Assembly: GCA_041749255.1 (NCBI GenBank)
Contig: JBGTBR010000047.1
Location: forward strand, 114,663-178,662
Source: JABDLO01 sp041749255
GTDB lineage: Bacteria; Bacteroidota; Bacteroidia; Chitinophagales; Saprospiraceae
Reading direction: 5' to 3'
Length of the DNA: 64,000 nt
Positions 1 to 9,345 of this stretch are shown here, in pieces (position 1 is the stretch's first letter; each line of letters opens with the position of its first letter). The notes under the pieces are model-generated. The model searched no databases. It was not told the DNA's origin and saw only the letters and a program-made list of their open reading frames with translations. The position numbers and the translations under genes were made by a program.

Positions 1-1550
1 AAGATATTTTTATTTCCAGGTATGACAACCACAACATACTTCTAAAAAACCTGGGAAACTTTGATTTCGCTGATGTAACTGAGGCATCCGGTCTTATGCA
101 TGTGGCCAATACGCTTATGAGCATTTGGGTCGATATCGATAATGACGGATTTTTAGACCTGTACACAGGCAATTTTATGTCTAATGATGTATTGTATAAA
201 AACAATGGGGATGGTACTTTTAGCGATATAACGATAAGTGCCGGTATTGAAAATCCCCATCAGGTCAGAGCCGTACTGGCAGCAGATTTTAACAGGGATG
301 GGTATCTGGATTTATATATTGCCAATCTCAGCGCTTCCAATATTCTCTATATGAATAATGGGGATGGAACTTTTAGCAATAGAACTCAACATGCAGGAGT
401 TGATTTTCAGGGTGTATCTCAGGGCTCTGTCGTCCTGGACTACAATAACGATGGGTGGCCTGATATTTATCTGGCTCACGATGCTATGCAGCCAAATATA
501 TTATTCAGAAATAATGGTAACGGCACTTTTACCAATGTGGCATCAGAAGCCGGTGTAAATTATAGGGGATTCGGAATGGCAGCAGATGCCGGAGACATCA
601 ACAATGATGGACTTTTGGACATCTATGTCACCAATCTTTATGAAAATGTCCTTTACATCAACAATGGGGATGGCACTTTCAGAGACGTGGCGGACAGTTG
701 CGGCGCTCAGGATCTCGGTATGGCGTGGAGTGTGACCATTTCCGACATGAATAACAGCGGTCATAAAGACATCTACATATCCAATGATACAGAATTTCCC
801 ACTCCTTCCAGACCCAACATATTATTTGAAAACACGGGAGAAATGCTTTTTGCAGAATCTGAAGATGAAGTGGTAAGCAGTCCTTATGCCAGCTATGCCC
901 ATGCTGTGGTAGACTTCGATGGAGACGGAGATCTTGATCTGGTCATAACCAACACGGGGCAGCATGGAATACAACTTTTGAGAAACGACTCACCTTCAGG
1001 TCATTTTATTGCATTTGACCTGGAGGGTTCTGTTTCAAACAGACAGGCTATCGGGGCGAAAGTCTTCCTGTATCACGGCGGAAATATGATCTCCATGGAT
1101 GAAAAGCATGCCGGTCACGGATTTGCTTCGCAGCATACACAATGGGTGCATTTTGGGGTCGGAGAAATACAAATGCTAGACAGCATCGTCATACAATGGC
1201 CATCAGGTCAAAATGAAACGCATACTCAGCTTCTAACCAATAAGCGGTATCACATTGTAGAAAATTCGTCCTTTACAACCAGTGTTGGCAGTATATCCCT
1301 TGCCGGAATCCCGGTGCATTTGGTAAACACCTATGCAAGGGGTCATCTTCTAGTGCATTCAGAAATGCCGGTAAAAGATGTTGATGTCTATATTTACAAT
1401 ATGTATGGAAGTGCAATAATTAAAAATAGAATGGATTTTACTCCAGGAATGAATTACCTTCCTTTGCCCGAAAATACTGGCATGTTTGTGCTTTTATTAT
1501 CTATGGGGGAAATGACCTATACTAAGCGATTTTTTCATCCGGGGAATTAA
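1..1550 (+). CDS. FG-GAP/VCBS repeat protein with ASPIC/UnbV domain and T9SS-type tail (5' truncated)
   Basis: The frame is open from base 3 to the stop at 1550, so the gene starts upstream of the window and the first Met here (96) is internal. It has repeated calcium-binding-type blades of the form DxDNDGxxDLY, with 'NNGDGTF' units recurring through residues ~40-300; this is the FG-GAP/VCBS beta-propeller pattern. After these comes a segment ending 'IVIQWPSG', the mark of the ASPIC/UnbV domain found in CRTAC1-like proteins. The last ~75 residues resemble a type IX secretion sorting domain (IYNMYGSAI ... GMFVLLL ... KRFF). The protein is inferred to be exported and surface-attached, possibly binding carbohydrate or matrix; the substrate cannot be told. 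It converges with the dehydrogenase at 1725 across a microsatellite spacer. Confidence 0.9.
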   Translation, partial: DIFISRYDNHNILLKNLGNFDFADVTEASGLMHVANTLMSIWVDIDNDGFLDLYTGNFMSNDVLYKNNGDGTFSDITISAGIENPHQVRAVLAADFNRDGYLDLYIANLSASNILYMNNGDGTFSNRTQHAGVDFQGVSQGSVVLDYNNDGWPDIYLAHDAMQPNILFRNNGNGTFTNVASEAGVNYRGFGMAADAGDINNDGLLDIYVTNLYENVLYINNGDGTFRDVADSCGAQDLGMAWSVTISDMNNSGHKDIYISNDTEFPTPSRPNILFENTGEMLFAESEDEVVSSPYASYAHAVVDFDGDGDLDLVITNTGQHGIQLLRNDSPSGHFIAFDLEGSVSNRQAIGAKVFLYHGGNMISMDEKHAGHGFASQHTQWVHFGVGEIQMLDSIVIQWPSGQNETHTQLLTNKRYHIVENSSFTTSVGSISLAGIPVHLVNTYARGHLLVHSEMPVKDVDVYIYNMYGSAIIKNRMDFTPGMNYLPLPENTGMFVLLLSMGEMTYTKRFFHPGN

Positions 1551-1569
1551 CTTATGCTTCTTGTCAACT

Positions 1570-1728
1570 CTACTCTAAACATAATAAACGATTCAACGAT
1601 TCAACATTTCAACGATTCAACTTTCTAACCCCCTAAACCCTCTAAACTTTCTAAACAAATAAACAAATAAACATATTAACATATAAACTTCACTTTTAAC
1701 TTTTAACTTTTAACTTTTAACTTTCTAA
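1570..1728. repeat. Short-period (7-8 bp) microsatellite between convergent genes
   Basis: Tandem words such as AACGATTC, AAATAAAC and TTTTAAC (four copies of TTTTAAC near 1694-1721) fill the gap between the two convergent genes. The array runs into the stop codon of the minus-strand dehydrogenase. It belongs to the family of short-period arrays seen at 4.9, 10.3, 15.0, 22.5, 36.3 and 45.6 kb. Confidence 0.85.
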
Positions 1729-2576
1729 CTATCATACACATAAAAACCTTTCCCCGTTTTCCTGCCCAAAACTCCGGCATTCACCATATTCGTCAATAGC
1801 GGGCAGGGAAAATACTTGGGATTTCCAAATCCATCATGCATCACATGGAGGATGGCATGACATACATCCAGTCCAATGAAATCAGCCAGTTGAAGTGGTC
1901 CCATAGGATGGGCCATGCCCAACTTCATGACGGTGTCAATTTCTTCCACGCCGGCCACACCTTCATGTAAAGTATATATCGCTTCATTGATCATGGGCAT
2001 AAGTATTCTGTTGGCGACAAAACCCGGGTAGTCATTCACCAATACCGGAGTTTTACCCAATTTCATGGCTACATCCATAATTGTACTTGTCACTTGTTCA
2101 GAAGTAGCATAACCCTTGACCACTTCTACCAGCTTCATGATGGGTACGGGATTCATAAAATGCATTCCGATCACTTGCTTTGGACGAGAGGTAACCGCGG
2201 CCATTTTTGTAATGGAAATAGAAGAAGTATTGGAAGCTAAAATAGCATGGGCCGGTGAATGGGTATCCATTTCTTTGAATATGTCAAGCTTTAGATTTAC
2301 GTTTTCAGTAGCCGCCTCTACCACCAGTTCTGCATTCTGGACGGCTTTTGATAATCCGGTAAAAGTGGTAATGTTGTCCAATGTGGATTGCATGTCCGCT
2401 TTCGAAATTTTTTCTTTTGCCACCATTCTATCCAGGTTTTGGGTAATGGTGGACAACGCTGCCGATAATCTGTTTTCTGACACATCGCACAGGTGTACAG
2501 TAAAACCATTTTGGGCAAACACATGAGCTATACCATTGCCCATAGTTCCGGCTCCAATTACGCTTATATTTTTCAT
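1725..2576 (-). CDS. hbd: 3-hydroxyacyl-CoA (3-hydroxybutyryl-CoA) dehydrogenase
   Basis: This is an NAD-dependent dehydrogenase of the HBD/PaaH family that interconverts 3-hydroxyacyl-CoA and 3-oxoacyl-CoA in beta-oxidation or butyryl-CoA/PHB metabolism. The N-terminal Rossmann motif is GAGTMGNGIAHVFAQ (residues 8-22). The conserved SNTSS (~115), the MHFMNPVP segment carrying the catalytic-type His (~138) and 'DYPGFVANRI' (~185) follow. The C-terminal dimerisation domain has HPMGPLQLADFIGLD. At 283 residues it has the usual length of a stand-alone enzyme. It is monocistronic here: convergent with the FG-GAP gene, with a repeat-rich non-coding stretch upstream. The exact acyl-chain preference cannot be read from sequence. 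Confidence 0.93.
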   Translation of the reverse strand: MKNISVIGAGTMGNGIAHVFAQNGFTVHLCDVSENRLSAALSTITQNLDRMVAKEKISKADMQSTLDNITTFTGLSKAVQNAELVVEAATENVNLKLDIFKEMDTHSPAHAILASNTSSISITKMAAVTSRPKQVIGMHFMNPVPIMKLVEVVKGYATSEQVTSTIMDVAMKLGKTPVLVNDYPGFVANRILMPMINEAIYTLHEGVAGVEEIDTVMKLGMAHPMGPLQLADFIGLDVCHAILHVMHDGFGNPKYFPCPLLTNMVNAGVLGRKTGKGFYVYDS

Positions 2577-2736
2577 ACTTTCATTTTTTCATTTTGCTTT
2601 TTAAAAAGTAGACGTTTGCAATATGTAGATCAGGCTGTAAATATACATTATTGACTAAGGCATATAACAAAGGATATGACATTTTCTTAGTGATTCAATA
2701 AGCCCTGGTGAGTATTTACCCATTTATTACATTATA
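2577..2736. other. Non-coding leader of the hbd gene
   Basis: AT-rich upstream region of the minus-strand dehydrogenase. I see no convincing TAnnTTTG box and no open frame of interest. Confidence 0.5.
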
Positions 2737-2934
2737 CTTCTGAAGTTTAGTTTTTCCGCCACGACACCAAGACTCGTTGAAACACTAAATAACATTCCCT
2801 CTGTGTGGTGTCTTAGTGCCTTAGTGCCTTGGTGGCTTCTGAAGTTTAGTTTTCCCGCCACGACACCAAGACTCGTTGAAACATTAAATAACATTCCCTC
2901 TTTGTGGTGTCTTAGTGCCTTGGTGCCTTGGTGG
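2737..2934. repeat. 99-bp tandem direct repeat (2 copies)
   Basis: Two adjacent copies, 2737-2835 and 2836-2934, each begin CTTCTGAAGTTTAGTTTT and continue through 'CGCCACGACACCAAGACTCG', 'AACATTCCCTCT' and 'GTGGTGTCTTAGTGCC'. They differ at only a few positions. Each unit contains short inverted words (ACACCAAGAC / GTGGTGTCTT) and ends in the tandem phrase CTTAGTGC/CTTGGTGG. No gene is carried; the small open frame across the repeat has no protein-like composition. Confidence 0.9.
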
Positions 2935-3351
2935 CTATTTTGCTCCTGTGGTCCTATGTGGACTCATGATGAATTATTCCGGCACGAAAACACGACACAA
3001 ATGGAAACACTAAGATCATATTTTCCAGCTTACACAAACCTTACATAGTGATAACTGTACCTTAGAAATAGATCGTTTCAGAATTAAATGACAATAAAAA
3101 TTATTTTAAATCTTCTATTTGTCATACACCCTATCCCGAAAAATAATATAGGAATATGTAAAAAACATTTATCTTTATTCTATTAAATGGTATATAAAAC
3201 ATAAATCAAAGGGCAAATTTGGTAATTGACAAATCATTGATTTTGTGTCATGTTGATTGGGAATGTTAATAAGATCAGCGTTTTTTTATGAAATTTAGAT
3301 CATGATTTAGAGAAGACTCTTTTTTTTTTACAATACATTAAAACTTACACT
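2935..3351. other. Intergenic region upstream of the BON-LysM gene
   Basis: About 415 bp of AT-rich sequence containing a partial echo of the preceding repeat near 2955-3010 (GTGG, CACGACAC, GGAAACACTAAGA). No ORF, RNA gene or clear promoter box is recognisable. Confidence 0.5.
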
Positions 3352-3813
3352 ATGGGATTATTTTCTTTTTTGAAAAAAGCGGGTTCTAAATTAATCAAAA
3401 CCCCGGCCAAATCCTCTACTGCTGAGGAATTAAGAACCGCAAAGTTAAACCTGTTAAAAACCATCGCTCAGGATACAGGTGTAAAAGTAGAGCAACTTGA
3501 ATTGAACATCGATGAAGACAAAGTAACTGTATACGGGCAGGTAGAAAGACAGGCAGACCGCGAAAAATTGATACTGGCGCTGGGAAATGTGAATGGCATT
3601 TCCACCGTGGACGATCGAATTTCCGTGACAAACCCTGAGCCGGAGTCCATATTTTATGAGGTGAAAAAAGGGGATTCCCTTTCAAAAATTGCTAAAGCGC
3701 ACTACGGAAATGCCATGAAATACATGGAAATATTCGAAGCCAATAAGCCTATGCTGAAAGACCCCAATATGATTTACCCTGGCCAGATGTTAAGAATCCC
3801 ACCTGCAAAGTAA
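3352..3813 (+). CDS. BON-LysM domain protein (Kbp/YgaU-like)
   Basis: A 153-residue protein with the same two-domain order and size as E. coli Kbp (YgaU). The BON domain spans residues ~35-95 (VKVEQLELNIDEDKVTVYGQV ... VNGISTVDDRI). A single LysM motif spans ~103-150 (YEVKKGDSLSKIAKAHYG ... IYPGQMLRIP). There is no signal peptide; the N-terminus is a short basic amphipathic segment, as in Kbp. Family knowledge gives binding of K+ or peptidoglycan-like ligands during envelope stress. The role here is inferred. It is convergent with the 2-hydroxyacid dehydrogenase, whose stop codon abuts its own (3813/3814). Confidence 0.88.
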   Translation: MGLFSFLKKAGSKLIKTPAKSSTAEELRTAKLNLLKTIAQDTGVKVEQLELNIDEDKVTVYGQVERQADREKLILALGNVNGISTVDDRISVTNPEPESIFYEVKKGDSLSKIAKAHYGNAMKYMEIFEANKPMLKDPNMIYPGQMLRIPPAK

Positions 3814-4785
3814 TTAATGAGGAATATTTGCATTCACTACATGCAAGGCTTTTCCTTTCAGAAACGACTCTACATTGGCACAGACTCCCTCAAATAATCG
3901 TTTACGAGACTCTAAACTAGCCCAGGCCTGATGAGGGGTTATGATGCAATTGGGCGCATTAAATAAAATGTGGTCACGGGGTGGAGGTTCTACAGATAAG
4001 GTGTCAAGTGCTGCACCGCCAATTATGCCTTTCGACAAGGCTTCATTGAGATCATTTTCATCTACTAACCCTCCTCTTGAGGTATTGATCAAAAAAGCAT
4101 GACTCTTCATCAAAGACAGAGTAGAAGAGTTGATCATTTTTTCCGAATCACTGTTTAATGGCAAATGCAGTGTAACGATATCAGCATTGTTGAGTAAAGT
4201 TTCCAAATCCACCAATTTTGCCAGTGGTCTGATCTCGGATTCCGGTGTTCGTTTGTAGGATATCACTTTCATTCTGAAAGCAGCTGCAATCTCAGCCACC
4301 CTTTTGCCAATGGCTCCATAACCCACAATACCTAATGTTTTACCCGATAATTCCCGCATGGTGTGGTCGTAATAACAAAAATCAACGCCATCACTCCATT
4401 TTCCTCCTGTGGCCATTTGGTGATAGTACATGGTTCTGTTGATCAAAGCCAGCATTAATGCAAATGTATGCTGAACCACCGATTCTGTGCTGTAGTCTAC
4501 CACATTACTTACAGGAATGCTACGATTTCTCGCCGCCTGTAAATCGATGTTATTTACCCCCGTAGCACAAACAACGATATATTGCAAATGATCGCAGGAA
4601 CGAATGATTTCCTTATCGATCACCACTTTATTGCTTATGATAATTTCAGCATCTTTACATCTTTCCAGTACCTGCGAGGGAGATGTGTGTTCGTATATGG
4701 TTACATTGCCCAATGCCGATAAAGGTGAAAGGTCGATGCCGTCATCAGCATGCAAAGTATAGGCGTCCAGAAAAACTATATTCAT
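3814..4785 (-). CDS. D-2-hydroxyacid dehydrogenase (glycerate/hydroxypyruvate reductase-like)
   Basis: NAD(P)-dependent D-isomer-specific 2-hydroxyacid dehydrogenase. The nucleotide motif is GIVGYGAIGKRV. The catalytic Arg sits in NTSRGGLVDE, the Glu in DTLSVEPP and the His in ITPHQAWAS, all in family order. I chose the Met at 4785 (MNIVFLDAYTLHADDG, 323 aa) because homologous enzymes begin with this strand; the frame stays open to an earlier Met at 4815. The set of motifs resembles glycerate dehydrogenase/hydroxypyruvate reductase more than phosphoglycerate dehydrogenase, since no ACT domain follows. Substrate assignment is inference. Confidence 0.88.
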   Translation of the reverse strand: MNIVFLDAYTLHADDGIDLSPLSALGNVTIYEHTSPSQVLERCKDAEIIISNKVVIDKEIIRSCDHLQYIVVCATGVNNIDLQAARNRSIPVSNVVDYSTESVVQHTFALMLALINRTMYYHQMATGGKWSDGVDFCYYDHTMRELSGKTLGIVGYGAIGKRVAEIAAAFRMKVISYKRTPESEIRPLAKLVDLETLLNNADIVTLHLPLNSDSEKMINSSTLSLMKSHAFLINTSRGGLVDENDLNEALSKGIIGGAALDTLSVEPPPRDHILFNAPNCIITPHQAWASLESRKRLFEGVCANVESFLKGKALHVVNANIPH

Positions 4786-4851
4786 ATTATTTTCTATATT
4801 TTTGAAATTCATCATATTTTTTGAAACTACTCCGATATTAATGGGATCCGA

Positions 4852-5003
4852 TAAAATTAAAAATTACGAATTAAAATTAAAAAGTGAAAAGTGAAAAGTT
4901 GAAAGTTAAAAGTTTTTTGTCAATTCGTAATTCGTAATTCGTAATTGAATACATCGTAATTCGTAATTGACAATTCGTATTCTAGATTATCAATTTCAAT
5001 TCT
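4852..5003. repeat. Heptanucleotide microsatellite with complementary halves
   Basis: Left half: AATTACG, GAAAAGT and GAAAGTT words. Right half: AATTCGTAATTCGTAATTCG. The right half is complementary to the left AATTACGAATT, so the spacer can fold as a long imperfect hairpin. It lies downstream of the SPOR gene and upstream of the 2-hydroxyacid dehydrogenase, both on the minus strand. Confidence 0.8.
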
Positions 5004-5020
5004 ATTAAAAAACTACAGTA

Positions 5021-6004
5021 CTAAATAGAAATCTGAGGATGCAGGTACCATGCCCGGTTATTAAAATTTCTGCGTACTTCTTCAATCACCTTTTTCAGAT
5101 CGTAACCTTCACAGGGGAAAGTAATGCCCACCCGGGTAGCTCCACTTACTTGTTCTACATAGGGTCTGTATCCTTTGTCTTTTATTCTTTTCACCATTCG
5201 CTCTGTGAACCCTCCATTTGTAAATACACCTGTAATAATAACACATTCAGTCGTTTTGTCTGCCATAGCAATGGTAACCACTGTCGAATCTAAATTATAC
5301 TCCAATGCCTGATCATCAGCCAGCATTTGGGTGTCATTTTCACTACTAAAAGTGTCCGTGACCGATTCTGGTACAAGGTAAGTGGATGTATCCGGAAGAG
5401 AAAGAGGTTCTTCTTTTATCACTTCCTGTGGTAAGGGTAAATCAACCTCATTCCTTGATGAGGGAATCATAACATAATTGTAACCTACGATAAATAATGC
5501 CCCCAATAGCATAGATAATAAATAATTAATCCACTCATTTTCACGCGATGGGCTTTTAGGGATGGTGTCCGGTATGGGTATTATCTCTTTTTCAACAGGG
5601 TCAGAAACAGGCCTGGTATTGATTACTCTGAGCAGCTTTACTCCTGGATTTGGTTTTAGAAAAAAAATCAAATCATCTGACTGCACCAGACTTCCCAGCC
5701 TTCCGATTTTTATTGATTCGCCACGGGATAATCGTCTCTTTACATTTTCGGCCAACTCATAATAAATACCTTCTGCCTCAGGTAGTGGTACTTTTTCGCT
5801 TATCGATATCAGGTTTATGATTCTCTTGATTTCTCCTTTCTCTTCAACCAATTGAAATTGTAAGGAAGGTGGTGTGAGGCGTTCAAAGTCCATGGTAAAC
5901 CGGGAAGGAGTAATCATTCTCCTTATGAGTCCAATGCCCGGAATATATACTTCTCCGTATTGTCTAAGGACAAAATCGATATATTTCTCCGGATCCTTGA
6001 TCAT
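5021..6004 (-). CDS. HU-CCDC81-like and SPOR domain inner-membrane protein
   Basis: A 327-residue protein. The N-terminal ~130 residues (DFVLRQYGEVYIPGIGLIRR ... GESIKIGRLGSL) match the HU-CCDC81 fold pair typical of Bacteroidota SPOR proteins. One membrane segment follows at ~163-183 (WINYLLSMLLGALFIVGYNY). After an acidic linker, a C-terminal SPOR domain (~250-325) contains IITGVF, RVGITFPCEG and VRRNFN. SPOR domains bind denuded glycan strands at the division septum, so a septal peptidoglycan role is inferred. The cytoplasmic HU-like part faces the nucleoid side. Transcribed toward the microsatellite at 4.9 kb; alone in its direction. Confidence 0.85.
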   Translation of the reverse strand: MIKDPEKYIDFVLRQYGEVYIPGIGLIRRMITPSRFTMDFERLTPPSLQFQLVEEKGEIKRIINLISISEKVPLPEAEGIYYELAENVKRRLSRGESIKIGRLGSLVQSDDLIFFLKPNPGVKLLRVINTRPVSDPVEKEIIPIPDTIPKSPSRENEWINYLLSMLLGALFIVGYNYVMIPSSRNEVDLPLPQEVIKEEPLSLPDTSTYLVPESVTDTFSSENDTQMLADDQALEYNLDSTVVTIAMADKTTECVIITGVFTNGGFTERMVKRIKDKGYRPYVEQVSGATRVGITFPCEGYDLKKVIEEVRRNFNNRAWYLHPQISI

Positions 6005-6116
6005 GTGTAAGATTCAAATCGGGTGTAAAATTCTTCTGTATGACCAAAAATGATAAAATTTAAAGTACTATGTATAGAATATGGATAAAAATCTTTCCAC
6101 ATTCTTTCCTGATAAA

Positions 6117-6147
6117 TCTGAGGAACTGACTGCAAAACGTACCTTTG
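6117..6147 (+). promoter_or_regulatory. Bacteroidota-type promoter for the CPBP protease gene
   Basis: A -7 box TACCTTTG (6140-6147) fits TAnnTTTG. Nineteen bases upstream is CTG (6118-6120), one mismatch from the -33 TTG. It lies 42 bp before the ATG at 6189. Confidence 0.6.
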
Positions 6148-6188
6148 TATAGATTATATTGTTATTAACATGATTTGAAACCAACTAC

Positions 6189-6893
6189 ATGATAGGCATA
6201 TTAATCGCAATTTCCATTTCCTGGTTACTTCTATATCTATTTGTAAAAAAGAATATTTTAGCTTTAGGATTTCTTCCAATAGTTAAAAGGTTAAAACAAT
6301 TCTTAATCGGATTTATAATTACCGGACTACTTTGCGTTCTCGCTCAATATATTGAAGCATATCTAAAATCATCGGTTTGGGTTTTAAAAGAAAATGTTAC
6401 TGGTGGAATCATTTTGAAATCTTTTTGGTGGGATGTCAAATCTGTATTTACAGAAGAATTGATTTATCGGGGAGCTTTACTATATATACTCATTCAAAAA
6501 ATCGGTTCACATAAAAGCATTTTGATTTCTGCCATTGCATTTGGGATATATCATTGGTTTTCTTTTGAAGTTTTGGGTAACCCAATAGCCATGGTTTTAG
6601 TATTCATCGGCACTGGTCTGATGGGATATGCCTGGGCATTGGCTTTTTCTAAAACGAATTCCATAATGCTTCCTTTCGGGCTTCATTTGGGGTGGAATTT
6701 TATTTTTAATACCGTATTTTCAAAAGGCCCATTGGGTGAGTTGGTGCTCATTTCAAAAGGTGGAAATGACTTAACCGATTGGGCTTCTTTATTAAACTTT
6801 GTAACTGGAATGATCATAGTTCCGATTTTAAACATCATCTACATCAGATATTTTGTGAAAGAAGAAAAGGAAGTAAAACATGTAATGGTATAA
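6189..6893 (+). CDS. CPBP-family intramembrane metalloprotease (Abi/CAAX-like)
   Basis: A 234-residue polytopic membrane protein. It carries the three conserved CPBP motifs: EELIYRG (~residue 94, EExxxR), FGIYHW (~118, FxxxH) and HLGWNF (~168, HxxxN-like). Members are Rce1-related glutamate/histidine intramembrane proteases; bacterial ones act in peptide processing or self-immunity, and most are uncharacterised. It has its own likely promoter and no operon partner: hemL starts 160 bp later in a separate leader. No bacteriocin-like precursor gene is visible next to it. Confidence 0.85.
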   Translation: MIGILIAISISWLLLYLFVKKNILALGFLPIVKRLKQFLIGFIITGLLCVLAQYIEAYLKSSVWVLKENVTGGIILKSFWWDVKSVFTEELIYRGALLYILIQKIGSHKSILISAIAFGIYHWFSFEVLGNPIAMVLVFIGTGLMGYAWALAFSKTNSIMLPFGLHLGWNFIFNTVFSKGPLGELVLISKGGNDLTDWASLLNFVTGMIIVPILNIIYIRYFVKEEKEVKHVMV

Positions 6894-7052
6894 ATACCTT
6901 AACTAGCAGCCTAAACAATTAATGCGCATAATCAACAGAATATTACAATTGGATGATGATGTTAGTAAAACACTTTTATGTGAATTGAGTTAACAATGCA
7001 ATGTGGTTACAGTATACAAGCGTTTGCTACTAAAATGTAAAATAATTTTTCA

Positions 7053-8351
7053 ATGGAAACACTAAAAAGGGATCGATCGGCCAGGCTTTTTGAGGAGGCT
7101 AAATCTTTATTTCCAGGAGGGGTGAACTCACCTGTAAGGGCTTTTAAATCTGTAGAAGGACCACCTCTATTTATGGTGAGTGGGCAGGGATCTCGTATAC
7201 GGGATGAGGACAATAACGAATTTTTAGATTTTTGCTGCTCCTGGGGACCACTTATATTAGGTCATAACGACCCTGATGTCAAAAAACACATCATTGAAAC
7301 CATAGAAAAAGGTACATCTTTTGGCACTCCTACCCGCCTGGGAAATATTATCGGAAAACTTATAGTCAACAATCACAGGTACCTGGAAAAAATCCGTTTC
7401 GTCAGTTCTGGAACAGAAGCCGTCATGTCTGCCATTCGTCTGGCACGAGGGTACACCGGTAGAGATAAAATCATAAAATTTGAGGGTTGTTATCACGGTC
7501 ACGTCGATTCGCTTATGGTTAAGGCCGGATCAGGACTGGCTACTTTTGGCGTTTCTACTTCAGCGGGTATTCCCGCCTCATTTGCTGCAGAAACGCTGGT
7601 ATTGCCTCTAAATGACCTGGAAGGATTTCACCGCTTGTTAAAAGAACAGGGAGAAAATATCGCTGCGGTCATTATCGAACCCATACCAGCCAATAATGGT
7701 CTGCTGATTCAAGACAAAAATTATATGGAGTGGCTCCGAAAACTATGCGATGACTATGGAATTCTATTGATATTTGACGAAGTCATTTCTGGCTTTCGCG
7801 TAGGTTTTGAAGGTGCGGCCGGATATTATACCATCAGACCTGATATCATGACTTTCGGCAAGATCATTGGAGGGGGAATGCCGGTGGGTATGTACGGTGG
7901 CAGTGCTGAGATCATGTCACACATTTCACCGGATGGCCCTGTATACCAAGCTGGCACTCTATCGGCCAATCCCGTCACTTTAGCTGCCGGTATAGCTACT
8001 TTAACAAAGCTATTACAGGTTGACTTTTATGAAGATCTGGAAAAGAAAACCCAATATTTGTCAAAAAATGTCGTCGAATTTTGTCAGCATAAGAATATTC
8101 CGGTCAGGGTACAAAATATTGCTTCTATTTTTTGGATCGCTTTTTCTGAATCCAGGGTGCAGAGTGCAGATCAAATATCTCCGGAATCAAATGAGTATTT
8201 CAGAAAACTACATTCAAAACTTTTGAATAAAGGCATTTACCTGGGACCCTCTGCTTATGAAGTCGGATTCATTTCGTCTGCTCATAGCTATGACGATCTG
8301 GATAAGGCAGTACATGCCATTTGTTCGTCTTTGGAGGAAATTTTTTCATAG
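7053..8351 (+). CDS. hemL: Glutamate-1-semialdehyde 2,1-aminomutase
   Basis: PLP enzyme converting glutamate-1-semialdehyde to 5-aminolevulinate in the C5 tetrapyrrole pathway. It spans 432 residues, the standard length. Diagnostic segments are FPGGVNSPVRAF (~18-30), the GTEAVMSAIRLARG cofactor region (~113), FDEVISGFRVG (~243) and the Schiff-base lysine in TFGKIIGGGMPVG (~residue 269). The stop at 8351 is followed 4 bp later by the histidine-kinase start, so hemL and the two-component pair are probably one transcription unit. Confidence 0.97.
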   Translation: METLKRDRSARLFEEAKSLFPGGVNSPVRAFKSVEGPPLFMVSGQGSRIRDEDNNEFLDFCCSWGPLILGHNDPDVKKHIIETIEKGTSFGTPTRLGNIIGKLIVNNHRYLEKIRFVSSGTEAVMSAIRLARGYTGRDKIIKFEGCYHGHVDSLMVKAGSGLATFGVSTSAGIPASFAAETLVLPLNDLEGFHRLLKEQGENIAAVIIEPIPANNGLLIQDKNYMEWLRKLCDDYGILLIFDEVISGFRVGFEGAAGYYTIRPDIMTFGKIIGGGMPVGMYGGSAEIMSHISPDGPVYQAGTLSANPVTLAAGIATLTKLLQVDFYEDLEKKTQYLSKNVVEFCQHKNIPVRVQNIASIFWIAFSESRVQSADQISPESNEYFRKLHSKLLNKGIYLGPSAYEVGFISSAHSYDDLDKAVHAICSSLEEIFS

Positions 8352-8355
8352 CGTT

Positions 8356-9345
8356 ATGTTGAAAGGAAATCAAAAAATTTGGTTGCCCAGGGTTATTATC
8401 ATGTACATGCTTTTGGCCTTGTTATGGTGGTCGTGGCTTTTATTCCGAAACAACAGCGAACTAACTGCTTCAAAGCTTGAAAATTTACAGCTTTACTCCA
8501 ATATTATTCATAAGACAGACCATTTTGACATTCGTACACTTCCCGAGTATAAGCAAATCATGAAGAGGCATGACAGGAAAAAGATTATGGTCATTGGAGA
8601 AGCATTGGTATTCGGCTTTACACTCATTTTAGGTATGTATCTTATTACCCATGCTTATCGCAAAGAAATGGAAAACTCCATGCGACAAAATAATTTTTTG
8701 CTATCCATAACCCATGAATTAAAATCTCCCCTGACATCTGTACAACTCATTCTCGAAACTTTTTCTAAACGGAAATTAAAAGATGAGCAGATCAGAGATT
8801 TGTCATCCGATGCATTGATGGAAAGTAAAAGACTTGAAAAGCAAATTAATAATCTGCTGATGGCTGCTAAGTTGGATAAAGCATATACATTTAATTTTCA
8901 GAAGGAAGACATCATCAACATCATTTCTGATATAGTTAAAATTAACCGGCAAACGCATCCTGAAGCCCATATAGACTTTAATGTCACCGATCAACCCATA
9001 ATCATACATATTGACCGCGAAGGCTTCTATTCTATTATAAATAACATTGTTGAAAATGCCATCAAGTATTCTGACAAGGATATAAATATCAGCATCGATA
9101 TCATCGAAAATCATAAAGAAGTAACCATTCATATCAAAGACGCCGGGATCGGAATTGATAAAGATGCCCGGGATAAAATTTTCGATCAGTTTTACAGGGC
9201 TGAAGATGAAGAAATAAGAAGAACTAAAGGGACGGGTTTGGGATTATACATAGTGAAAAAATTAGTGGATGCACACAAAGCGAAAATTTCAGTGTCGGAA
9301 AATCTACATGGAGGCAGCATTTTTACATTACAATTCCCTAAATGA
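8356..9345 (+). CDS. Sensor histidine kinase
   Basis: I start the gene at the ATG at 8356, four bases after the hemL stop; upstream in-frame codons lie inside hemL. The 329-residue protein has two membrane segments (~15-32 and ~78-100) around a ~45-residue periplasmic loop. It then has a HisKA domain with the phospho-acceptor in ITHELKSPLTS and a HATPase domain with the N-box IVENAIKYS, G1 DAGIGID and G2 GTGLGLYIV. There is no PAS, HAMP or large sensor domain, so the signal is probably sensed in or near the membrane. Its stop overlaps the start of the response regulator (ATGA, 9342-9345), so translation is coupled. Confidence 0.92.
   Translation: MLKGNQKIWLPRVIIMYMLLALLWWSWLLFRNNSELTASKLENLQLYSNIIHKTDHFDIRTLPEYKQIMKRHDRKKIMVIGEALVFGFTLILGMYLITHAYRKEMENSMRQNNFLLSITHELKSPLTSVQLILETFSKRKLKDEQIRDLSSDALMESKRLEKQINNLLMAAKLDKAYTFNFQKEDIINIISDIVKINRQTHPEAHIDFNVTDQPIIIHIDREGFYSIINNIVENAIKYSDKDINISIDIIENHKEVTIHIKDAGIGIDKDARDKIFDQFYRAEDEEIRRTKGTGLGLYIVKKLVDAHKAKISVSENLHGGSIFTLQFPK

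Noticed and set aside
2803..3048. 81-codon open frame across the 99-bp repeats
   Set aside because: Its sequence repeats itself (LSALVPWWL twice) because it translates the tandem DNA repeat; no protein family resemblance.
4852..5003. CRISPR-like appearance of regular short repeats at several spacers
   Set aside because: Units are 6-8 bp without unique spacers, and no cas genes are present.
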